Origin: RBG-16-66-20 sp964616875
GTDB taxonomy: Bacteria; Pseudomonadota; Gammaproteobacteria; Burkholderiales; SG8-39
Reading direction: 5' to 3'
NCBI GenBank assembly: GCA_964616875.1
Contig: CAZTSJ010000128.1
Span: 1 to 6,993 of the forward strand
Length of the DNA: 6,993 nucleotides
Shown here: positions 1 to 4,939 of the stretch, piece by piece
Numbering within the stretch: the stretch's first letter is position 1
Layout: each line of letters starts with the position of its first letter
Notes under the pieces: generated by a model
Told to the model about the DNA's origin: nothing
Seen by the model: only the letters and a program-made list of their open reading frames with translations
The model's database searches: none
Position numbers and translations under genes: made by a program

Positions 1-178
1 CGCCCCGGCCGGCTCGGATGTCGCCGTGAGCGCGGTCAAGCAGATGCTCGCCGCCGCGAACTCGGCCTACGACAACTTCAACAAGGTCACCAAGCAGGCG
101 ACCGAGATCGCGGAAGCCAACGTTGCCGCCGCGACCGAGACCGTGAAGGGCATGACCAAGTCCAAGAAAGCCGCCTAA
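1..178 (+). CDS. Phasin family protein, C-terminal part (5' end outside window)
   Basis: Only the last 58 residues are visible, read in the frame beginning at base 2 and ending in TAA at 176-178. They are rich in Ala, Lys, Thr and Glu and contain the pattern KQMLAAANSAYDNFNKVTKQ, followed by an EIAEANVAAATE segment and a lysine-rich tail ending KKAA. This amphipathic, coiled-coil-like helix is typical of the end of proteobacterial phasins (PF09361). Phasins coat polyhydroxyalkanoate granules in the cytoplasm and influence granule size and number. The gene runs towards the prx-grx operon and is separated from it by a terminator 22 bp past its stop. Betaproteobacteria often carry several phasin paralogues, so no specific phaP number is assigned. 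The family call is fairly secure despite the truncation; a PHA role is inferred from family. Confidence 0.85.
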   Translation, partial: APAGSDVAVSAVKQMLAAANSAYDNFNKVTKQATEIAEANVAAATETVKGMTKSKKAA

Positions 179-200
179 GTTTTCAGGCACAGCAGTAACG

Positions 201-230
201 AAAAGCCCCGCCTGGCGCGGGGCTTTTTTT
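201..230 (+). terminator. Rho-independent terminator after the phasin gene, possibly bidirectional
   Basis: An 11-bp perfect inverted repeat (201-211 with 217-227, core GCCCCGC/GCGGGGC) encloses a 5-base loop and runs into seven T residues at 224-230. It lies 22 bp after the phasin stop and 20 bp beyond the stop of the convergent minus-strand gene. Read on the minus strand the same hairpin is followed by only four U, so termination of the minus-strand operon is plausible but weaker. Confidence 0.93.
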
Positions 231-247
231 CGCCTGTCGCCGCGCAA

Positions 248-664
248 TCAGGGCTGTACCGTCACTGCCGCCGAGCAGTCCCTGCCACCGGCGTCGCAGA
301 TGGTGCGCCCCACGCGCCGCGAAGCGATCGCCGAGCAGGCCGCGCCCAGCAGCACCGACAGGTCGAGCTGCTGGCTGAGGGTCGCGGTAGCGCCGGGGGC
401 GATCGGCCGCGCGATGCCGTCGCGGTAGCGCGAGCGCAGTTCCACCGTGCGCTCCTGCCCGCCGCGTAGCGCCACCACTACGTCGACCTGCAGGAAATCG
501 ATCGCCTGCGCCGACGCGTTCACCGCCACCAGGCTCGGCACGCAATTGCCGTAGACCATCGCGTCCTCGCCCCGTTTGACTGAGATGCCATTGGCCGCGA
601 GGGCCGCGCCAGCGATTCCGGCAACGGCCACCACAAACATAACGAGTGATTTCGAAGATTTCAT
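248..664 (-). CDS. Small exported four-cysteine protein of unknown function
   Basis: This 138-residue protein matches no family I recognise. Residues 1-23 form a clear Sec signal peptide: MKSSK, a hydrophobic stretch VMFVVAVAGIAGAALA, and probable cleavage after ALA at residue 23. The mature part of about 115 residues looks beta-rich, with alternating hydrophobics such as IDFLQVDVVVAL and ATLSQQLDLSVLL. It has four cysteines (41, 110, 123, 130), enough for two disulfides in the periplasm. There is no lipobox, and no later membrane segment. The start codon overlaps the stop of the upstream binding-protein gene as ATGA, with a GGTGA sequence just before it, so translation is probably coupled. 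It is the last gene of the prx-grx operon. The coding call rests on the signal peptide, the overlap and the clean fit to the terminator; function is unknown. Confidence 0.8.
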   Translation of the reverse strand: MKSSKSLVMFVVAVAGIAGAALAANGISVKRGEDAMVYGNCVPSLVAVNASAQAIDFLQVDVVVALRGGQERTVELRSRYRDGIARPIAPGATATLSQQLDLSVLLGAACSAIASRRVGRTICDAGGRDCSAAVTVQP

Positions 665-1653
665 TCAATCACCCGGTCGGCGCGCAACAGCACCGACTGC
701 GGAATATTGAGGCCGATGGCCTTCGCGGTCTTGGCGTTGACCGCCAATTCATAGCGGGTGTACTGGTGAAACGGCAGCTCGCCCGCCTTGGCGCCTTTGG
801 CAATCCGGTCGATGAAATCGGCCATCGTACGAAAAGTTTCGGCGGTCGTGAAGTTGTAAGTCATCAGGCAGCCTGCCTCAACGACCTCCTGGTGCCCGCA
901 GGCGGTCGGCATGCGGCTCGCGACCGCGAACTCGCCGATTGACGCTCTCAGGGCGAATGCGGTGGGACTGGATTCGAAATAAACCGCGTCCGGCTTCTCC
1001 CGCCTCACAGCGGCGAACGCCTCGCCGAAGCCGCTGGCCTTGCTCTCGATGTACACGGGCTGCAGATTGAGCTTTGTCGCGGCTTCGCGCAACGACTTTC
1101 CCCAGAGACCGTCCCACCACTCACGGTTGGCAACGAAGGCGACGCGCCGCATGTTCGGCACCAACTCGCGCAGCAGCTCCAGCCGCTTCTGCTCTACGGT
1201 GATGGTCCCGGCGGCGAAGATTCCATTGATATTGCCGCCGGGCCTGTTGAGGCTTTGCACGACCCCCCTCACGAGCGGATCGCCGGCCGTCGAGAATATC
1301 GGAATGGTGGTGGTCACCTTGGCTGCGATCTGCGCCATGCCGATGAAACCAACAACGATCACGTCGGTTTTGAGGCGGACGAGGTCGGCGACGATGTCGG
1401 GTATCCGCTCCATTACCCCTTCCGCCGTGCGGGGATCGTAGATCAGATTCCGGCCTTCCACATAGCCGCGCTCCCTCAGCGCTTGCAGTATTGCGCGCCT
1501 CACGGGATTCGCAGTGTCCGCAATCTCGGAGACCGAACTGGACGGACTGATAACGGCGACCCGATAGAGCTTTTCCGCCGATTGGGCTTGCAGGCCGAGG
1601 GGCGTTCCCGAGCCAAGCGCCAGAAGTGCAAGTACCGCATTACGCCTGTTCAT
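661..1653 (-). CDS. ABC-type periplasmic substrate-binding protein, PF04392 (COG2984) family
   Basis: The 330-residue length is usual for the family. Residues 1-23 are a signal peptide (MNRRNAVLALLALGSG..., probable cleavage after LQA). The mature protein shows the family landmarks in order: LRERGYVEGRNL at 59-70, a first lobe with hydrophobic strands TDVIVVGF and IPIFSTAGDP, the hinge-proximal GDPLVRGVVQSLNRPGGNING at 124-144, KRLELLRELVP at 156-166, and the signature C-terminus VNAKTAKAIGLNIPQSVLLRADRVIE at 305-330. These proteins deliver an unidentified small ligand to an ABC importer; relatives such as TrpX bind aromatic amino acids, but the ligand here cannot be read. No permease or ATPase gene is in the window, so it is an orphan within this view. 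The start has a strong GAGGGGGA ribosome-binding site that overlaps the upstream stop codon, 10 bp away. The family call is firm, the ligand unknown. Confidence 0.92.
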   Translation of the reverse strand: MNRRNAVLALLALGSGTPLGLQAQSAEKLYRVAVISPSSSVSEIADTANPVRRAILQALRERGYVEGRNLIYDPRTAEGVMERIPDIVADLVRLKTDVIVVGFIGMAQIAAKVTTTIPIFSTAGDPLVRGVVQSLNRPGGNINGIFAAGTITVEQKRLELLRELVPNMRRVAFVANREWWDGLWGKSLREAATKLNLQPVYIESKASGFGEAFAAVRREKPDAVYFESSPTAFALRASIGEFAVASRMPTACGHQEVVEAGCLMTYNFTTAETFRTMADFIDRIAKGAKAGELPFHQYTRYELAVNAKTAKAIGLNIPQSVLLRADRVIE

Positions 1654-1663
1654 CCGATCCCCC

Positions 1664-2431
1664 TCAGGTGCTCAAAGTACTTCTGTCCTCGAAGCGTCCG
1701 CCCAACTCCTGGATTCCCCGCCGGATGTCGGCGATCGCGGGTTCGACTTCCGCCGGTACGCCGCGCACGCCAAGCTCGATGTGGCGGCGCGAGGCATCGG
1801 CTGCGTCCGCGCCCATGCTGGGCAGGCTGAAGGCCTTCAGGCCCTTGTACTTCGCGTTGATCTCCTCCATCAGCGGCGCGATGGTGGATTCGGGCAGGTA
1901 GACGATCACCGAGGCCTCGGCCCAGCGGTCGCGATCGAAAAGGCTTCGGTATTTCGTGTCCAGCACCCACTCCAGCATCGGCCAGGCCATCTGCGGAAAA
2001 CCGGGCACGAACCAGTGCTCCCGCACACGGAACCCCGGAATGCGGTTGAACGGGTTCGGAATGATCTCGGCGCCGAGGGGAAACTCGCCCATTTTCAGGC
2101 GCTGCGGCGTGGTCTCGCCGCCGAAACGGCCGCGGATCTCGCGCTCGGCCTCCGGATGCAGCGCAAGGCCGACGCCGAGCGCGGCGGCGGCGCACTGGCG
2201 CGTGTGATCGTCGGGCGTGGCGCCGATGCCGCCGAACGAAAACACCACGTCGCCCGCGGCGAAGCTGCGCCTGAGCGCCGCGGTCAGGCGTTCCGGGTCG
2301 TCGCCGTGGTATTCACACCAGGCCAGGCGCAGGCCGCGCTGCGCGAGCGCCTGAATGATGAACGAGAGGTGCTTGTCCTGGCGCTTGCCGACCAGGATTT
2401 CATCGCCGATGACCAGGGCGCCGAATGCCAT
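1664..2431 (-). CDS. Stand-alone COG1058 (CinA N-terminal / MoCF-type) protein
   Basis: This 255-residue protein is built on the MoaB/Mog-like molybdopterin-binding fold (PF00994) of the competence/damage-inducible CinA family. Visible motifs are GDEIL at 9-13, DVVFSFGGIGATPDD at 61-75 (the family GGxGxTxDD loop), and PGFPQMAWPM at 143-152 (the PGxP element). It ends after a C-terminal region of about 80 residues and lacks the PncC-type NMN deamidase domain of full CinA, which is usually about 400 residues. Characterised COG1058 domains hydrolyse ADP-ribose and related nucleotide pyrophosphates; whether this one does is inference. It is cytoplasmic, with no signal peptide. It sits 20 bp after prx-grx and 10 bp before the binding-protein gene, so it is co-transcribed. 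No Shine-Dalgarno sequence precedes the ATG, which lies in a predicted hairpin. A role in molybdopterin biosynthesis is less likely given the sequence type and lack of moa/moe neighbours. Confidence 0.9.
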   Translation of the reverse strand: MAFGALVIGDEILVGKRQDKHLSFIIQALAQRGLRLAWCEYHGDDPERLTAALRRSFAAGDVVFSFGGIGATPDDHTRQCAAAALGVGLALHPEAEREIRGRFGGETTPQRLKMGEFPLGAEIIPNPFNRIPGFRVREHWFVPGFPQMAWPMLEWVLDTKYRSLFDRDRWAEASVIVYLPESTIAPLMEEINAKYKGLKAFSLPSMGADAADASRRHIELGVRGVPAEVEPAIADIRRGIQELGGRFEDRSTLST

Positions 2432-2441
2432 GCCGGCATTC
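2423..2441 (-). promoter_or_regulatory. Hairpin enclosing the start codon of the COG1058 gene
   Basis: A perfect 7-bp inverted repeat (GAATGCC at 2423-2429, GGCATTC at 2435-2441) with a 5-base spacer lies across the gene start. In the minus-strand mRNA the A and U of the AUG fall in the loop and the G opens the 3' arm. The upstream prx-grx stop codon (2452-2454) ends 10 bases before the 5' arm. The structure could hide initiation until ribosomes terminating upstream open it, giving translational coupling. The repeat is seen directly; the function is inferred. Confidence 0.45.
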
Positions 2442-2451
2442 TAAGCGCCGA

Positions 2452-3183
2452 TCAGGCCGCCTTTTTAGCCCATTTTTCGAGCTCGTCCCAGCCGCCGATT
2501 CGCCGGCCATTCACGAACACCTGCGGCACGGTGCCTGCGCCCGTGATCGCGCCGACGATCCGGCTGCGGTTGGCGTTGCCCAGCGACACTTCGGCATAGT
2601 CATAGCCCAGCTCCGTCAGCAGCTTCTTCGCCCGCGTGCAGTAGCCGCAGCCCTCGCGCGTCAGGATTGCCACCTGGTCGGGCTTCTTCGCCTTCGGCGC
2701 AACGTAGGCGAGCATGGTGTCAGCGTCCGATACTTCGAACGGGTCGCCGGGCTTCTGTGGCTCGATGAACATCTTCTCGACCTCGCCATCCTTCACCAGC
2801 ATTGAATAGCGCCACGAGCGCTTGCCGAATCCGAGCTCGGCCTTGTCCACCAGCATGCCCATGGCCTCGGTGAACTCGCCGTTGCCGTCGGGCAACATGG
2901 TGACGTTGTCGCATTCCTGGCCCGCCGCCCACTCGTTCATGACGAAGGCGTCATTCACCGATACGCAGACGAGCGCATCCACGCCGTTGGCGAAGAACGC
3001 GGGCGCGAGCTCGTTGTAGCGCGGCAGATGGGTCGAGGAGCAGGTCGGGGTGAACGCACCGGGGAGTGAAAACACCACCACGGTCTGGTGCTTGAAAATG
3101 TCGCTGCTGGTCACATTCTTCCAGTCATTGCCGCTACGGGTGCGAAATACGACATTCGGGACGTTCTGGCCTTCACGGTTCAT
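2452..3183 (-). CDS. Hybrid peroxiredoxin-glutaredoxin (Prx5-Grx fusion) peroxidase
   Basis: This enzyme reduces hydrogen peroxide and alkyl hydroperoxides in the cytoplasm using glutathione, with its own glutaredoxin domain recycling the peroxidase site. Residues 1-165 form a Prx5-type peroxiredoxin with the active-site motif PGAFTPTCSSTHLPRY, placing the peroxidatic cysteine at C48 with T45; R125 in KRSWRYSMLV is a good candidate for the conserved active-site arginine. A short linker (PKAKKPDQ) leads to a glutaredoxin domain at about 169-243 with redox motif C179-G-Y-C182, cis-proline TVP at 218-220 and the GG-D glutathione-binding motif at 230-233. The 243 residues match the length of characterised hybrids such as the Haemophilus influenzae enzyme. 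The start has AAAGG five bases upstream. It heads a four-gene operon and is divergent from oxyR; in Neisseria the homologous fusion gene is known to be under OxyR control. Identification is very secure. Confidence 0.97.
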   Translation of the reverse strand: MNREGQNVPNVVFRTRSGNDWKNVTSSDIFKHQTVVVFSLPGAFTPTCSSTHLPRYNELAPAFFANGVDALVCVSVNDAFVMNEWAAGQECDNVTMLPDGNGEFTEAMGMLVDKAELGFGKRSWRYSMLVKDGEVEKMFIEPQKPGDPFEVSDADTMLAYVAPKAKKPDQVAILTREGCGYCTRAKKLLTELGYDYAEVSLGNANRSRIVGAITGAGTVPQVFVNGRRIGGWDELEKWAKKAA

Positions 3184-3214
3184 GGGCTGCCTTTGTATTG
3201 GTTAAAACGATGTA

Positions 3215-3233
3215 TGCCCACACTGTATGGGCA
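3215..3233. promoter_or_regulatory. Perfect inverted repeat TGCCCA-N7-TGGGCA in the prx-grx promoter region
   Basis: Six-base arms at 3215-3220 and 3228-3233 flank a 7-base centre that contains the candidate prx-grx -10 (3222-3227). The ends also satisfy the loose LysR-type T-N11-A pattern (T3215 to A3227). It could be an operator for a second regulator, or form a hairpin if transcription starts upstream of it. The symmetry is clear; the binding protein is unknown. Confidence 0.4.
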
Positions 3234-3251
3234 CCATCCTCTCTATTCCAA
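3222..3251 (-). promoter_or_regulatory. Candidate sigma70 promoter for the prx-grx operon
   Basis: On the minus strand TTGGAA (3251-3246, four of six to consensus) is followed after 18 bases by TACAGT (3227-3222, four of six). A start near 3215 would leave a leader of about 30 bases before the prx-grx ATG, which has an AAAGG ribosome-binding site. Such a weak promoter with an activator site directly upstream fits an OxyR-activated gene. Other -10 choices are possible because the match is modest. Confidence 0.4.
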
Positions 3252-3274
3252 TACTTTGTCAGGATGCTTATAAT
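3246..3274 (+). promoter_or_regulatory. oxyR promoter with consensus -10
   Basis: A perfect TATAAT at 3269-3274 has a 17-base spacer to a poor -35, TTCCAA (3246-3251, three of six). The predicted transcription start is near A3281, only about five bases before the oxyR ATG. The proposed -35 occupies the same six base pairs as the -35 of the divergent prx-grx promoter, so the two polymerases could not both bind. Confidence 0.6.
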
Positions 3275-3287
3275 AGCTATAGCCTAT
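3251..3287. promoter_or_regulatory. Candidate OxyR binding site over the oxyR -10 and start codon
   Basis: The E. coli OxyR consensus is four tetramers spaced by seven bases: ATAG-N7-CTAT-N7-ATAG-N7-CTAT. Here they read ATAC (3251), GGAT (3262), ATAG (3273) and CTAT (3284), matching 13 of 16 positions, with the oxyR-proximal half perfect. The site covers the oxyR -10 and ATG and abuts the candidate prx-grx -35, a layout that fits repression of oxyR and activation of prx-grx. Inferred from consensus only. Confidence 0.55.
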
Positions 3288-4185
3288 GACTCTTACGGAA
3301 CTCAGGTACGTGGTGGCCGTGGCGGAAGCGCGCCATTTCGGCCGCGCGGCCGAACGTTGCTTCGTCAGCCAGCCCAGCCTGTCGGCCTCGGTCAAGAACC
3401 TCGAAGAGGAACTCGGGGTGACGCTGTTCGAGCGTGGCAAGCGCGGCGTGTTTCTCACCGAGGCCGGCGAACGGATCGTGGCGCAGGCGCGCCGCACGCT
3501 GGAAGAAGCCGAGCGCGTGAAAACCGTGGCGCGCCAGGGCCGCGACCCGCTCAAGGGCGTGCTGCGCCTGGGGATCATCCACACCATCGCGCCCTACCTG
3601 CTGCCGCAGCTGGTGGCGGCGCTGCGCCGCAGCGCGCCCGAGATGCCGCTCGACGTGGAAGAGAGCACCACGGCCAACCTGGACCGCATGCTGAAGGCGG
3701 GTGAGCTGGAGGCCGTGATCCTCGCCCTGCCCTACGCAGGTCCCGGCATCGAGGCGGTGCCGCTTTACGAAGAGAAGTTTCGCTTCGTCGCCCCGGCGAA
3801 GCACGCGCTCGCGCGCAGGAAGTCGGTCGCGGTGGAGGAGCTGGACGCGGGCGAGCTGCTCCTGCTCCCGGTGGGCCATTGCTTTCGCGACCAGGTGCTC
3901 GACGCCTGCAACGAATTCTCGCGTCCGCCCGAAGCCGGCCGCCAGGGCAATTCGCTCGAAACGCTGCGCAGCATGGTGGCCTCGGGGCTGGGCGTCTCGG
4001 TGCTACCGGCAACCGCGCTCACGGCGCGGCACCTCAGCCCCCTGGTGAAATCGGTCGAATTCGCCGCGCCCTGTCCGGTGCGGCGCGTTGCGCTCGCCTC
4101 GCGCAGCGGTTTCCACCGCCCCGCGGCGCTGAAGAAAGTGGTGGACGCCGTGCGGGGACTGGACCTGCCCGTGAAAGCGCTCTAG
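3286..4185 (+). CDS. oxyR: OxyR, hydrogen peroxide-sensing LysR-type regulator
   Basis: OxyR is a cytoplasmic tetrameric regulator that switches on peroxide-defence genes when a disulfide forms. The 299-residue protein has an N-terminal winged helix-turn-helix (about 1-60, including HFGRAAERCFVSQPSLSASVKNLEEELGVTLFER), a linker helix, and a LysR substrate-binding domain (about 90-295). The redox motif GHCFRDQVLDAC places the two cysteines at exactly C199 and C208, the E. coli numbering, with H198, R201 and D202 kept. T100 and T129, which line the E. coli sensing pocket, are also present. C25 in the DNA-binding domain matches the E. coli position. The start is fixed because an in-frame TAG lies at 3280-3282 and no other start preserves the first helix. 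There is no Shine-Dalgarno sequence. It is divergent from the prx-grx hybrid, a typical OxyR target. Very secure. Confidence 0.97.
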   Translation: MTLTELRYVVAVAEARHFGRAAERCFVSQPSLSASVKNLEEELGVTLFERGKRGVFLTEAGERIVAQARRTLEEAERVKTVARQGRDPLKGVLRLGIIHTIAPYLLPQLVAALRRSAPEMPLDVEESTTANLDRMLKAGELEAVILALPYAGPGIEAVPLYEEKFRFVAPAKHALARRKSVAVEELDAGELLLLPVGHCFRDQVLDACNEFSRPPEAGRQGNSLETLRSMVASGLGVSVLPATALTARHLSPLVKSVEFAAPCPVRRVALASRSGFHRPAALKKVVDAVRGLDLPVKAL

Positions 4186-4192
4186 CGCAGGC

Positions 4193-4939
4193 CTAGAGGC
4201 GAACGGCCTCGCCCTCGATCGGAGCCTGGCGGCGCGCGTCGAGCTCGGCGAGCAGGAAATGTATGAAAGCGAGGCCGAACAGCACCGGGGCAACGAAACC
4301 GACGAAGGGTATGTAGGCAAGCAGCGCGAGGAACGCGCCCAGCGCGTAGAGCGTGCCGCGCCGCGCGGCGAAAATCTGCCTCATCTCGTCTGCGGTCGCG
4401 TGCTCCGCGAGCGCGTCGTAGCGCAATACGCGCTGGTTCAGCCAACCCATGATGGCTACCGGAATCAGCGGCCAGAGCGGCGGCACCAGCCAGAACGGAA
4501 CCGAGAGCAGGCCGAGGCCGACAAGGCCCGCGAGCGCAACCACCCCGTTCCAGGCGCTGCCCGCAAAGCTGCCGCCCTGCCGGCGCGCAAGCTGTGGAAA
4601 ATTCCGCTGCGCCACGTGCTCGACCATCGCCGGCATGCCGAACACGCTCAGGATCAGCAGCGCCGTCAGCCAGACCAGCGGTATGAAGGCCAGAAACACC
4701 AGGATCTTCGCGGCAATCGTGACGGCGTCGCTGAAATCCCAGCGCATGAAGAATGTTCCGCTCTGTATCCATTGCTGCATCCAGCTCGACAGCGTTGCGA
4801 CGACCTGCGCGCCGGTAAACAGGAGCACGGTGGACCAGATGGCAACCGCGATCAGCATGGGCCAGATCATCAGCCAGAGCATGCGCGGATGCAGCAGGTT
4901 GACGAACGCAATCATCAGCGAACGGGGGACGGAGTTCAT
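4193..4939 (-). CDS. EI24-domain integral membrane protein
   Basis: The 248-residue protein resembles the EI24/DUF540 family (PF07264), uncharacterised inner-membrane proteins of betaproteobacteria that are distantly related to the sulfate permease CysZ. Hydrophobic segments lie at about 21-41, 74-98, 131-165 (long enough for two passes) and 197-230. The reading LLHPRMLWLMIWPMLIA near the start, and GMPAMVEHVAQRNFP after the second segment, are the parts that suggest the family. No signal peptide is cleaved; the tail is short and charged. The ATG at 4939 overlaps the hrpA stop as ATGA and has GAGGA just upstream, so it is likely translated by coupling with hrpA. Earlier in-frame starts exist, but they would bury the N-terminus inside hrpA and add an Arg/Ala-rich tail unlike the family. 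The transported substrate, if any, is unknown and no cys genes are nearby. Confidence 0.85.
   Translation of the reverse strand: MNSVPRSLMIAFVNLLHPRMLWLMIWPMLIAVAIWSTVLLFTGAQVVATLSSWMQQWIQSGTFFMRWDFSDAVTIAAKILVFLAFIPLVWLTALLILSVFGMPAMVEHVAQRNFPQLARRQGGSFAGSAWNGVVALAGLVGLGLLSVPFWLVPPLWPLIPVAIMGWLNQRVLRYDALAEHATADEMRQIFAARRGTLYALGAFLALLAYIPFVGFVAPVLFGLAFIHFLLAELDARRQAPIEGEAVRL

Noticed and set aside
183..668. Minus-strand 161-codon frame over the small exported protein gene and terminator
   Set aside because: It runs through the terminator hairpin and has an Arg/Gly-rich composition; the 138-residue frame has a signal peptide and a coupled start.
1664..2431. Full-length CinA or molybdenum cofactor enzyme
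   Set aside because: The PncC-type deamidase domain is absent, and no moa, moe or mog neighbours are present; a stand-alone COG1058 protein fits better.
4196..4210. Stem GAGGC/GCCTC as a terminator between oxyR and the EI24 gene
   Set aside because: Only five base pairs, inside the EI24 coding region, and no following T-run on either strand.
4193..4939. CysZ sulfate permease
   Set aside because: The protein shares the EI24 fold type, but no sulfate assimilation genes are nearby and no CysZ-specific sequence is recognised.
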